A stretch of 28,929 nucleotides of DNA from a virus: the IMG/VR virus record IMGVR_UViG_3300042475_000803, positions 1 through 28,929 of that record; one strand, written 5' to 3'. The notes beneath the pieces were generated by a model. The model worked only from the letters and a program-made list of their open reading frames with translations. It ran no database searches and was not told the origin of the DNA. The translations under genes and the position numbers were made by a program. Shown piece by piece: positions 15,451 to 22,841 of this stretch. Within the stretch, counting starts at the first letter, position 1, and the number at the start of each line of letters is the position of its first letter.

Positions 15451-15573
15451 ATGTATAGAAAATATAACAACGTTGTGTACGTCACAGAACACAGACCCAG
15501 ACGACTCTAAAGGCCGCAACGATCAACCCGTTTAAAAGCAGTTGAAGATAATCTTGCCGAGGTAAGCGAATAG
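15451..15573 (+). pseudogene. Interrupted 40-codon reading frame
   Basis: Two bases after the fibre-gene stop, ATG 15451 opens a frame of 19 codons (ending TEHRPRRL) that meets TAA at 15508. It then continues in the same frame for 20 codons (start RPQRSTRLKAVEDN, end LAEVSE) to TAG 15571. Codons on both sides look coding-like and basic. It could be a decayed small gene, a sequencing error at one base, or chance. No start codon follows the internal stop. Confidence 0.3.
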
Positions 15574-15605
15574 TAGCTATAACATAACCGAATACCGGCT
15601 ATTCT

Positions 15606-15632
15606 AAATAGGTAAACCTTTTTTACCTATTT
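15606..15632 (+). terminator. Perfect 11-bp hairpin downstream of the fibre gene
   Basis: AAATAGGTAAA (15606-15616), a 5-base loop and TTTACCTATTT (15622-15632) pair perfectly. The stem is AT-rich and the 3' side ends in TTT. It lies between the fibre gene and the next late promoter, so it probably ends the late operon that began at 10994. A bidirectional or protein-binding site is the alternative. Confidence 0.6.
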
Positions 15633-15646
15633 TAGTAAACTATTCC

Positions 15647-15654
15647 TATAAATA
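15647..15654 (+). promoter_or_regulatory. T4-type late promoter
   Basis: An exact TATAAATA lies 69 bases before the first small gene (15723) and just after the 15606 hairpin. The rest of the gap 15574-15722 holds a 5' leader with no other recognisable feature. Confidence 0.75.
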
Positions 15655-15722
15655 ATATCATTAAATCTGTGGTAATTCTACTACGGGCAACAAAATACAC
15701 ACACATTGAAAGAGAGAAAATA

Positions 15723-15890
15723 ATGCTAACGCTAAGACTTTTTGATGGTCTAATAAAAACCGCGCACCGTTCAGAATCTGATAAAGAACTTGCTACTTGG
15801 GCTCGCACCGAGTATAAAGCTGATGCCGACTATGCATACTTCCATATGAAGCAGTATGGTGTCGCACCAAGACTAGGGGTGTCAGTATGA
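15723..15890 (+). CDS. Small unknown protein (55 aa), first of a small-protein operon
   Basis: ATG 15723 follows a GAAAGAGAG-type ribosome binding site; an upstream in-frame start at 15669 would begin only 15 bases after the late promoter and has no such site. The protein has a helical core with ELATWARTEYKADADYAYFHM and an R/S/D/E-rich N-terminal part. Its stop overlaps the next start (ATGA). I do not recognise a family. Co-expression with DUF1127-like and DUF3563-like proteins suggests a related regulatory or stress role, but that is inference. Confidence 0.65.
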   Translation: MLTLRLFDGLIKTAHRSESDKELATWARTEYKADADYAYFHMKQYGVAPRLGVSV

Positions 15891-16057
15891 TATCCCTACT
15901 CGTTAAGTGGTATTCTAGAAACAGAACCTATAGAAAAACCTACAAAGAACTCAGTTCTTTAACCATACATCAGCTCAAAGATCTAGGATTACATTATAGT
16001 TCTATCGATCAAATCGCGTTTGAAGCTGCGTATGGTAAGGAGGCTCGCGGTGTTTAA
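15887..16057 (+). CDS. DUF1127-like small protein
   Basis: This 56-residue frame starts at ATG 15887 (overlapping the previous TGA) and ends at TAA 16055-16057. The sequence RTYRKTYKELSSLTIHQLKD, followed by LGLHYSSIDQIA, closely follows the DUF1127 (YjiS-type) pattern of YR.T..EL..L...L.D.G..RS.I...A. DUF1127 proteins are small, basic and abundant in alphaproteobacteria, where some bind RNA and affect RNA turnover and phosphate or stress responses. In a phage it could redirect host RNA metabolism. The family resemblance is clear by eye; the role here is inferred. Confidence 0.75.
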   Translation: MISLLVKWYSRNRTYRKTYKELSSLTIHQLKDLGLHYSSIDQIAFEAAYGKEARGV

Positions 16058-16220
16058 TTTTAAAAATTTATTTAAAGTAAGAACCGAAAAAGATAATATT
16101 GATGAATATCTTGCAGACTCTTCTGATCTTGCTGACCTAGAGAACCGTATTCGAAGAATCGATCGCCAAGAAGCTCCGTGGCAGATCAAATCAAATCAGA
16201 ATTTAGTAGGGTGGGCATGA
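16050..16220 (+). CDS. DUF3563-like small protein
   Basis: The GTG start at 16050 is set by a perfect AAGGAGG at 16037-16043 with a 6-base gap, and the start overlaps the end of the DUF1127-like gene. The 56-residue product has the DUF3563 pattern EYLADSSDLADLENRIRRID followed by RQEAPW, a family of 45-75 residue proteins of unknown function common in alpha- and betaproteobacteria. It is one helical hairpin with an aromatic/basic N-terminus (FNFKNLFKV). It is probably host-derived. Confidence 0.7.
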   Translation: MFNFKNLFKVRTEKDNIDEYLADSSDLADLENRIRRIDRQEAPWQIKSNQNLVGWA

Positions 16221-16282
16221 TGATAGATCCAGATCACACCTTCCACAAAGATAACACCGAAAAGAAAAAGGGCGGAAAGTAA
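16217..16282 (+). CDS. Tiny basic peptide (21 aa)
   Basis: ATG 16217 overlaps the previous stop (ATGA), and the frame ends at TAA 16280-16282. The peptide (MMIDPDHTFHKDNTEKKKGGK) is charged, with His residues and a Lys-rich tail. Coding is inferred only from the tight coupling to its neighbour; no family is recognised. Confidence 0.4.
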   Translation: MMIDPDHTFHKDNTEKKKGGK

Positions 16283-16314
16283 GAGTAAATCTTATTTGTA
16301 TCGTTTGAATAAAT

Positions 16315-16366
16315 AAAGGAGGATACAGTCCTCCTTTTAAAGGAGGATACAGTCCTCCTTTTTTAT
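16315..16366 (+). terminator. Tandemly duplicated intrinsic terminator
   Basis: Two identical 24-base units (16315-16338 and 16339-16362) each form a perfect 9-bp stem, AAAGGAGGA with TCCTCCTTT, around the loop TACAG. The second runs into TTTTTT. They close the small-protein operon and separate it from the glycan cassette, whose first gene starts 20 bases later. An AATAAATA (16308-16315) directly before them resembles, but does not match, a late promoter. Confidence 0.85.
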
Positions 16367-16386
16367 TATCTAAAACTGAGTTAACG

Positions 16387-16932
16387 ATGAAAGAATGGTT
16401 CGCAGGAAAAACTGTTGCGGTTGTTGGTAATGCGGCTTCGCTCTTACAACAAAAGTACGGTAAAGAAATAGATCGAGCAGAAGTAGTGGTTCGTATCAAC
16501 CGTGGTGGATATCGCTTCACCGAGTTTCCATCTCAGATGGGATCGCGTCTTGATATCTGGTGTATGCAGAACATTAACCAAAACAAAGCATACTTTAATA
16601 AACCTCATACAAGACACGTACGTAAGATGCAGATGGATACTGTAGACGTATCCCCATTGCATATAGAGATGGCAGATCTGGTGTTCTCTGATGAGGATAG
16701 AAAGCAGTTAGACGGTAACTTGCCAAAGAAATCTTCGACTGGTCTAAGAGTCTTATACTATATAAAGAAGCAGAACCCACAAAAAGTTTTTGCATATGGC
16801 TTCGATTGGAAAGCATCTTATTCCTGGCACGAGAGAAGAAAATGTATCGCTCATGACTTTGGAACAGAACGAAATTACTGTTTGAATAACATATTTAACG
16901 ATGATACATTTTTACTTAGAGGTTCATCGTGA
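16387..16932 (+). CDS. GT29 sialyltransferase-like protein (copy 1)
   Basis: This 181-residue protein matches the sialylmotifs of family GT29. Motif L is KTVAVVGNAASLLQQKYG, followed by EID...VVVRINRGG. Motif S is SSTGLRVLYYI...VFAYGFDWK. The VS-type HxxxxE is H156...E161 (HDFGTERNYC). GT29 enzymes transfer sialic acid or a related nonulosonic acid from a CMP donor. No CMP-sugar synthetase is in the window, so the donor would come from the host. It is about half the length of eukaryotic GT29 enzymes, so it is a minimal core. It overlaps the next gene (GTGA) and is one of three paralogues here. The sugar is unknown. Confidence 0.8.
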   Translation: MKEWFAGKTVAVVGNAASLLQQKYGKEIDRAEVVVRINRGGYRFTEFPSQMGSRLDIWCMQNINQNKAYFNKPHTRHVRKMQMDTVDVSPLHIEMADLVFSDEDRKQLDGNLPKKSSTGLRVLYYIKKQNPQKVFAYGFDWKASYSWHERRKCIAHDFGTERNYCLNNIFNDDTFLLRGSS

Positions 16933-17831
16933 TTACATCTTCTATATTTTACAAAACTCTAAAGTCTGATAGAAAAGATGAAAGATTTGAGGCAATTCAA
17001 AAAACATTTCCAAATTGCTCTGTCGTGAAAAACTCGGTTTGGAATAAATGCAATCTTGCTATCATACAGGGATGGCCAAAGCCAGGATCCGATACACCTC
17101 ATAATATGTTTAGAAGATACGTCATAGAAAAACAGAAAAACCATTGCGGCCACATTTTAACTGTTGATGGGAACATCTTTAATTATCTAAGTAAAAACAT
17201 TTATTTTAGATACAGCATGAACGGCATATTTGCAAACACTGGTTATTATTTTGATAAAGAGATAGATCCAAACAGATGGACTAATATAAGTAAGGTAACC
17301 GAATGCAAACTTAAACCTTGGAGAAAAACCGGAGATCATATTCTCATACTTATGCAAAAGAGTTCCGGTTGGACTATGTGTGGTTTAGACGGATTAAAGT
17401 GGTGCACTTCAACGATAAAAAAGATAAGGGAATATTCCGATAGAGATATTGTCATTCGATTACACCCAACCGATAATCATTTAGTAAATGGATACATTAG
17501 TAACTTAGAAAAAAGTAGAGTAACCATATCGAGAAATAAAAGCATTTTAGAAGATTTAAAAAACGCATGGTGTTCCATTACATATAACAGTTCTCCTGGA
17601 GCCGTTAGCGCGATTGAAGGCGTTCCGGTGTTTATCATGGACCCGGATTGGAAAAAGAGCCCGGTGGCAGATGTTGGAAATTATGACATGTCAATGTTAG
17701 AAAGTCCATATATAATAGATAGAGAAACTTGGATCCAAAAGATAGCAATGTCTCATTACAGTATTCAAGATATAAAAGATGGCCTCCTGTGGAAAGAAGT
17801 ATCAAAATATTTAGACGTAGGTAAGATATGA
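16929..17831 (+). CDS. GT-B-like glycosyltransferase, capsule-type
   Basis: The GTG start at 16929 overlaps the previous stop. In the 300-residue protein, the second half carries VIRLHPTDNH near residue 177 and SITYNSSPGAVSAIEGVPVF near 220. This is the pattern of the nucleotide-sugar-binding half of GT-B transferases of the capsule/CDP-glycerol type, where a Ser/Gly-rich loop and Glu contact the donor. The N-terminal half is less recognisable. It is AT-rich and similar in plan to the protein at 18616. Substrate unknown. Its stop overlaps the next start (ATGA). Confidence 0.6.
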   Translation: MITSSIFYKTLKSDRKDERFEAIQKTFPNCSVVKNSVWNKCNLAIIQGWPKPGSDTPHNMFRRYVIEKQKNHCGHILTVDGNIFNYLSKNIYFRYSMNGIFANTGYYFDKEIDPNRWTNISKVTECKLKPWRKTGDHILILMQKSSGWTMCGLDGLKWCTSTIKKIREYSDRDIVIRLHPTDNHLVNGYISNLEKSRVTISRNKSILEDLKNAWCSITYNSSPGAVSAIEGVPVFIMDPDWKKSPVADVGNYDMSMLESPYIIDRETWIQKIAMSHYSIQDIKDGLLWKEVSKYLDVGKI

Positions 17832-18619
17832 AAAGAATTAATGCAGTAACTTGTTATAATACAAGCGGGTTCAGAGAGACTGGATCGCTGCTCATCAATG
17901 GGTTTATTCGATACTGGCCAAAAGAAGTATCATTAACTGTGTATGTTGACGACCCTATTCCAAAGAACGAACTCATTCGAGACGAGAGAGTTACATATAA
18001 GATATTAAATCAGAAAGATCTAATAGCTTTTAAAGAAAGACACGCGAACAACTTGGAAGCAAATGGTCTCGGAAGTAAATCTGAAGCAGGTCAGAAAAAT
18101 TACAGATACGACGCAGTAAGATTTAGTCATAAAGTGTTTGCTTTGTTCCAATTCCTTGAAGAGAACGATACAGATGTTCTTATATGGTTAGATGGCGATA
18201 GCAGAACTCATTCATCTGTCTCTGTAAATGATATTAACAGTTGGTGCCCAAACGAAAAGTTCGCTGGATATCTTGCCCGCCCTTGGATGTACACTGAAAC
18301 TGGTTTTCATATCTTAAATACGAAACATCCAATATCCAAAGAGTTTCTTAATGCTTGGAAGCAATACTATATTGATGATAGTATCTTTCGCCTTGATATG
18401 TGGACGGATTGTCATACTTATGATGCAGCAAAGACAAAGTTTAACGATGATCACTGGTATAACCTTAGCCCACCAATTAAGAATAATCATCCTTTCATTA
18501 ACGGGCCTCTCGGTATGTTTATGGACCATATGAAGGGTCCTCGTAAAAAGAAAGGGACTAGTAATAAGAGGGATCTAGTCGTAAAGAGAAACACAGAATA
18601 CTGGAACAAAGTAAAATGA
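17828..18619 (+). CDS. GT-A-fold glycosyltransferase
   Basis: This 263-residue protein begins with a strand and loop typical of GT-A enzymes (INAVTCYNTSGFRETGSLLI, then VSLTVYVDDP). At residues 120-125 it has WLDGDS, the DxD metal-binding motif (D122, D124) that holds the nucleotide-sugar phosphates. HILNTKHPISKEFLNAW and a late NHPFINGPLGMFMDHMKG segment may form the acceptor side. The C-terminus is strongly basic (RKKKGTSNKR). It overlaps both neighbours (ATGA), within a single co-translated glycan operon. Donor and acceptor cannot be read from the sequence. Confidence 0.72.
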   Translation: MKRINAVTCYNTSGFRETGSLLINGFIRYWPKEVSLTVYVDDPIPKNELIRDERVTYKILNQKDLIAFKERHANNLEANGLGSKSEAGQKNYRYDAVRFSHKVFALFQFLEENDTDVLIWLDGDSRTHSSVSVNDINSWCPNEKFAGYLARPWMYTETGFHILNTKHPISKEFLNAWKQYYIDDSIFRLDMWTDCHTYDAAKTKFNDDHWYNLSPPIKNNHPFINGPLGMFMDHMKGPRKKKGTSNKRDLVVKRNTEYWNKVK

Positions 18620-19497
18620 TGTGCGCATTTCTTTCAGGAAAAAAAGACCAAGACTCGTATGTTAAATCTTTTGGTTACACAAACGAAGCAAAAATTGTTT
18701 ATACACGTCATCATGTATACAAACACCAAACTTCACGGCATGCACCACCGCATCTAAGAATTAAAAAGCTATTACCTAGTTATGAATCTGTGGTATTTGC
18801 TGGTCTGCTAAGAGGAAACGCTCATATTTTGGATATGGCCGTGAATGATAATATGAATTTCTATTACATAGATCACGCATACTTTAAACCAGGTTATAGA
18901 TATCCAAACTGGATGAGAGTTGTAAAAAACGGATTTGTTCAGAATACCATATTACCTGATGTTAACAGTGATCGTTTAAAACTATTTGATATTAACTTTT
19001 TAGACTATAATTTTAACAAGAAACAAAATATTGTCGTGTTTCCACCGAGCGATACCGTTGCTCGAGTATTCAATCATACAAACTGGGAAGCTGAAACTAT
19101 AGAAAAAATAAAACAATACACGGATAGGCCGATCGTAGTTAGAAGAAAGACCGGGCCTGTCATGGATAATCTAATGATTAATGTTAAGTACGAAGAAAAA
19201 CACGATTACGAAGAATCTCTTGACGATGTTCTAAACAATGCTTACTGCGTAGTTGCTTTCAATAGTGCAGTAGCTCTTACGGCATTGGAAAGAGGAATAC
19301 CTGTGATATGTGAAAGATACTGTGCCGCGTTTCCGTTAACCCATTCATTTGAAGAGATAGAGCATTTAAAAGAAAAAGAAAGGTTTCATCTATTCGCGAG
19401 TCTTGCGTGGGGTCAGTTTACGATGGAAGAAATAAAAGACAAGAAAACATTCAAATTCATAAACGGTGCAACACAATGGAAGGGACCTATAAAATGA
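18616..19497 (+). CDS. GT-B-like glycosyltransferase, related to the gene at 16929
   Basis: This 293-residue protein has FAGLLRGNAHILDMAVN and YIDHAYFKPGYRYP in the first half. The second half has a strand/loop IVVFPPSD, PIVVRRKTG and the donor-site-like VVAFNSAVALTALERGIPVI near residue 215, matching the NSSPGAVSAIEGVPVF of the upstream gene. The two therefore look like distant paralogues. The start is ATG 18616, overlapping the previous TGA, with ATG 18619 as an alternative. The stop overlaps the aminotransferase-like gene start (ATGA). Substrate unknown. Confidence 0.6.
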   Translation: MMCAFLSGKKDQDSYVKSFGYTNEAKIVYTRHHVYKHQTSRHAPPHLRIKKLLPSYESVVFAGLLRGNAHILDMAVNDNMNFYYIDHAYFKPGYRYPNWMRVVKNGFVQNTILPDVNSDRLKLFDINFLDYNFNKKQNIVVFPPSDTVARVFNHTNWEAETIEKIKQYTDRPIVVRRKTGPVMDNLMINVKYEEKHDYEESLDDVLNNAYCVVAFNSAVALTALERGIPVICERYCAAFPLTHSFEEIEHLKEKERFHLFASLAWGQFTMEEIKDKKTFKFINGATQWKGPIK

Positions 19498-20654
19498 AAT
19501 ACAAACTTGCGAGTGATACTTGGGGCCAGGAAGAAATAGATGCTATTCATCGAGTAATCGCAAGTGGGCGATATACTATGGGTGAAGAGGTTAAGAAGTT
19601 TGAAAAGCAATTCGCTAAGTTCTTCGGTAGTAAATATGCAGTCATGACGAATAGCGGAAGTAGTGCTAACTTAATAGCACTTGCTGCGCTCGCTCTCAAT
19701 CCTAAGTACAAGAATAAAGGAAACATCGTTGTTCCTGCTGTGAGTTGGAGTACAACGTATTTCCCAGTACATCAGTGGGGATATAAGCTTCGCTTTGTTG
19801 ATGTTGATCCTAACACGTTCAATATTAATACAAAGAAAGTGATTGCGGCGATCGATGAAGATACGGCAGCCGTATTTGTTGTGAACCTACTAGGTAACCC
19901 AGCAGAACTTGAAGAACTTAAGACGATATGCGACGAACGCAGCATTGCTCTTCTTGAGGATAACTGTGAGAGTCTAGGAGCTTGGGAAGGTTCATCATTC
20001 TGTGGATCCATTGGTGAGATGGGCACGTTTAGTTTCTTCTTTAGCCATCATATGCAGACTATGGAAGGCGGAATGGTTCTTACGAACGACGACCTAACAT
20101 ACGAGTATCTAAAGAGTCTGAGAGCTCACGGTTGGATACGTGATATGTCTGAAGGTAGTACTCTACATCAGAAAACTGGCGATCCGTTCGAGGATAGCTT
20201 TAAGTTTGTTCTTCCTGGTTACTGTGTTCGTCCGCTTGAGATGAGCGGCGCCGTTGGGCAAGAGCAACTCAGGAAGTGGCCAGATATGATGACGAAGCGT
20301 AGACAGAACGCGACCGCAGCCAAAGCCGCATTTCGTAACGTCCCTGGTATTAGATTACAATCAGAACATGGTACCAGTAGTTGGTTTGGTTTTGGATTAG
20401 TCCTAGAAGGACATCTAAAGGGAAGAAGAAAAGAAGTCATTCAGATCCTCACAGAGAATGAAGTTGAAACTAGACCGATCGTAGCAGGAAACTTTATGAA
20501 GAACCCAGTGATCAATCTTTTGAACTGGGATAGTGTTGGAACGTTTGAAGGTGCGGATGATCTTCATGAAAATGGATTCTTTATAGGAAACGACTGTGTT
20601 AACTTGGTCGATAATATAAACATGGTCGCAGATATAATAAGGAACATAAAATGA
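19494..20654 (+). CDS. PLP-dependent sugar 3-dehydratase, ColD/RfbH-like (DegT family)
   Basis: The chosen start ATG 19494 overlaps the upstream stop (ATGA); an in-frame start at 19407 would run through the upstream gene. The 386-residue protein belongs to the DegT/DnrJ/EryC1/StrS family: GRYTMGEEVKKFEKQFAKFF near the start, TNSGSSANLIALAAL at about 45, LLEDNCESLGA at about 155. At the usual Schiff-base Lys it has His: SFFFSHHMQTMEGGMV with H185. His replaces Lys in ColD and the CDP-hexulose 3-dehydratases, which remove the 3-hydroxyl of 4-keto-6-deoxy sugars instead of transaminating. With gmd next door, the likely substrate is GDP-4-keto-6-deoxymannose, giving a 3,6-dideoxy sugar. Confidence 0.88.
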   Translation: MKYKLASDTWGQEEIDAIHRVIASGRYTMGEEVKKFEKQFAKFFGSKYAVMTNSGSSANLIALAALALNPKYKNKGNIVVPAVSWSTTYFPVHQWGYKLRFVDVDPNTFNINTKKVIAAIDEDTAAVFVVNLLGNPAELEELKTICDERSIALLEDNCESLGAWEGSSFCGSIGEMGTFSFFFSHHMQTMEGGMVLTNDDLTYEYLKSLRAHGWIRDMSEGSTLHQKTGDPFEDSFKFVLPGYCVRPLEMSGAVGQEQLRKWPDMMTKRRQNATAAKAAFRNVPGIRLQSEHGTSSWFGFGLVLEGHLKGRRKEVIQILTENEVETRPIVAGNFMKNPVINLLNWDSVGTFEGADDLHENGFFIGNDCVNLVDNINMVADIIRNIK

Positions 20655-21628
20655 AGACTGCGCTAATTACAGGATTCCCTGGCCAAGATGCATGTTACCT
20701 TGCTGATTTCTTGTTAGAAAAAGGTTACGTTGTATACGGAGTCGTTAAGAGATATACAAGTCCAAATTGGAGCAACATAGAGTTTCTAGATTTATTTAGT
20801 AAGGGTCTTAAGACAATCGTAGGAGATGTTACTGATCCATGTAGCCTGATGGATGTAATGGAGATAGTGCAACCCGACGAGTTCTACAACCTCGCAGCAC
20901 AGAGCTTCGTTGGTGGATCTTGGAGACTTGCTTATGTAACTACTCACGTTGATGCGCTCGGTCCTCTTAATTGTCTTGAGGCAATTCGTCGTATCAAACC
21001 TGATACTAAGTTCTATCAAGCTGGTACGAGCGAGATGTTTGGAAACAGTAGTATAGACGGAAGGCAGACAGAAAAGACACCTTTCGAACCAGTAAGTCCA
21101 TACGGCATTGCTAAACTCTATGGATACCACATTACACGAAACTATAGAGAGAGCTACGATGCTTTTGCCTGCACAGGTATTCTATTCAATCACGAGTCTC
21201 CTATTCGTGGAATAGAGTTCGTCTCAAGAAAGATAACCGACGGCGTTGCAAGAATCGTAACTGGAAAGGGTGATAAGATTATCCTTGGTAACCTAGATGC
21301 AGAACGCGATTGGGGTCATGCAAAGGATTACGTACGTGCTCAGTGGTTAATGTTGCAACAGGACAAACCTGAAGACTTTATCATTGCAACTGGAGTTAAA
21401 CACAGCGTAAGGGATCTATGCAGGATCGCGTTCTTGGCGGCTGGGATATCAAACTGGGAAGACTATGTAGTATCCGATAATGAATTCCAAAGACCGAATG
21501 AGCTTCACAGCCTACACGCAGACTCGGACAAAGCAAAGAGACTACTTGGTTGGGAACCAAAGTATTCGTTTGAGTCTATGATATGCGAGATGGTCGCATG
21601 CGATATTGAAAGACACAGTATAACATGA
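20651..21628 (+). CDS. gmd: GDP-mannose 4,6-dehydratase
   Basis: Converts GDP-D-mannose to GDP-4-keto-6-deoxy-D-mannose with bound NADP. The 325-residue extended short-chain dehydrogenase has the TGFPGQD nucleotide-binding loop at 7-13, the NLAAQSFV motif, AGTSEMFG, and the catalytic pair Y151 and K155 in SPYGIAK. It also has the Gmd-specific FNHESPIRG and LGNLDAERDWGHAKDYV. Length matches bacterial Gmd (about 325-370). It overlaps the ColD-like gene by four bases, and its product is the expected substrate for that enzyme. It overlaps the following SDR by ATGA. Confidence 0.94.
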   Translation: MKTALITGFPGQDACYLADFLLEKGYVVYGVVKRYTSPNWSNIEFLDLFSKGLKTIVGDVTDPCSLMDVMEIVQPDEFYNLAAQSFVGGSWRLAYVTTHVDALGPLNCLEAIRRIKPDTKFYQAGTSEMFGNSSIDGRQTEKTPFEPVSPYGIAKLYGYHITRNYRESYDAFACTGILFNHESPIRGIEFVSRKITDGVARIVTGKGDKIILGNLDAERDWGHAKDYVRAQWLMLQQDKPEDFIIATGVKHSVRDLCRIAFLAAGISNWEDYVVSDNEFQRPNELHSLHADSDKAKRLLGWEPKYSFESMICEMVACDIERHSIT

Positions 21629-22167
21629 AGGTAGTAGTAACTGGTCATACTAGCGGTCTTGGCAAGACGCTATACGATAGACTATCAGAGAAACATCACA
21701 CAATAGGTCTCAGTAGGTCAAACGGACACAATCTTTCAAATGGTGTCGAGTCATTTTTAATAGAAAATTTTGATGTCTATATTAATAACGCGTATCATGC
21801 TTATGCGCAAGTTGATCTATTATATAAGTTATTTGAACAAAATAAATATAGAAACTGCACAATCATTAACATTGGAAGTGTAAGCGCTGACGGTAATAAA
21901 GACACCGTTAATGAATATGCTATTCATAAATCTGCATTGGAAAAAGCTTGTTCTCAGCTTCAGTTAATTGACACCGGCTGCAAAGTCATTCATTTAAAAC
22001 TTGGAAGAATGAACACTCCAATGACGGATTCCAAAAAAGAATACCCACGCATAGATACGGATTACATCGCAAATGTAGTTGAGTGGATGCTACACCAACC
22101 CGAAAAAATGTTCTTTAAGAACTTAACGATAGATATAATGCATAGTAGAAGAAAGGAAGCGTCATGA
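21625..22167 (+). CDS. Short-chain dehydrogenase/reductase
   Basis: This 180-residue classical SDR has TGHTSGLGK at residues 6-14 (TGxxxGxG cofactor site), an NNAY variant of the NNAG motif, the Ser of INIGSVSADG, and the YAIHK catalytic pair (Y98, K102). It lacks some C-terminal length of full classical SDRs (about 250) and is far shorter than ColC-type extended SDRs. From its position after gmd and the ColD-like gene it could reduce the 4-keto sugar, but that is inference. It overlaps both neighbours. Confidence 0.8.
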   Translation: MKVVVTGHTSGLGKTLYDRLSEKHHTIGLSRSNGHNLSNGVESFLIENFDVYINNAYHAYAQVDLLYKLFEQNKYRNCTIINIGSVSADGNKDTVNEYAIHKSALEKACSQLQLIDTGCKVIHLKLGRMNTPMTDSKKEYPRIDTDYIANVVEWMLHQPEKMFFKNLTIDIMHSRRKEAS

Positions 22168-22841
22168 TACCAATTTTTATTGGTTTTGATAAGAGAGAAT
22201 CAGCAGCTTATCACGTGTGTTCAAACTCAATTATGAGACTGTCCACATCGCCAATTAGTTTAAATCCTCTATCACTCAATCTCTTGAGCGGATACGAAGA
22301 AAAGCATACTGATGGCAGCAATCACTTCATATACAGTCGCTTTCTTATTCCGCACCTAATGAACTATAAGGGTTGGGCTTTGTTCCTTGACGGAGATATG
22401 ATTCTTCGTGACGACATTACAGAGTTGTGGAATATGCGTGACGAGACGAAAGCCGTCATGGTCGTAAAACACGACTATAAGACTCGCATGGAAGAAAAGT
22501 ATCTTGGTGCAAAGAATGAAAATTATCCTCGCAAAAATTGGTCAAGTGTGATACTATGGAACTGTGGACACGAGGCGAATCGAGTTGTGACTCCCGAGTT
22601 TGTGCAGAATGCGACAGGTGCAGTCGTTCATCGTTTCACTTGGCTAGACGATAGTCTAATTGGAGAACTGCCTATCGAATGGAACTGGCTACCTGACGAA
22701 TTTGGAGAGAACAAGAATGCAAAGCTTCTTCACTATACATTAGGAACTCCGTGCTTCCATGACTTCGCTACAACACCAATGGCTGATGAATGGCATAGAG
22801 AAAGAATCTACATGAACTACAGTCTTCAGAGAGGATTATGA
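22164..22841 (+). CDS. Glycosyltransferase, GT8-like (GT-A)
   Basis: This 225-residue protein begins IPIFIGFDKRESAAYHVCSN, the opening of GT8-like transferases. It has LFLDGDMIL with the DxD metal site (D76, D78), then VILWNCGH and TWLDDSLIGELP, with a late HYTLGTPCF that resembles the HY.G..KPW-type segment of GT8 enzymes. It probably adds a hexose to a phage or host glycan. It overlaps the SDR and the next GT29-like gene by ATGA junctions. Substrate unknown. Confidence 0.8.
   Translation: MIPIFIGFDKRESAAYHVCSNSIMRLSTSPISLNPLSLNLLSGYEEKHTDGSNHFIYSRFLIPHLMNYKGWALFLDGDMILRDDITELWNMRDETKAVMVVKHDYKTRMEEKYLGAKNENYPRKNWSSVILWNCGHEANRVVTPEFVQNATGAVVHRFTWLDDSLIGELPIEWNWLPDEFGENKNAKLLHYTLGTPCFHDFATTPMADEWHRERIYMNYSLQRGL

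Noticed and set aside
15449-15722. Possible tRNA or structured RNA in the gap
   Set aside because: No cloverleaf, T-loop (GTTCRA) or acceptor pairing could be found by eye; only the 11-bp hairpin is clear.
16315-16362. Direct repeats considered as a CRISPR or attachment site
   Set aside because: Only two abutting units with no spacer, each a self-complementary terminator with a T run.
19407-19493. Upstream start for the DegT-family gene
   Set aside because: It would overlap the glycosyltransferase by 91 bases and add residues unlike the family; ATG 19494 gives the ATGA junction seen throughout the cassette.
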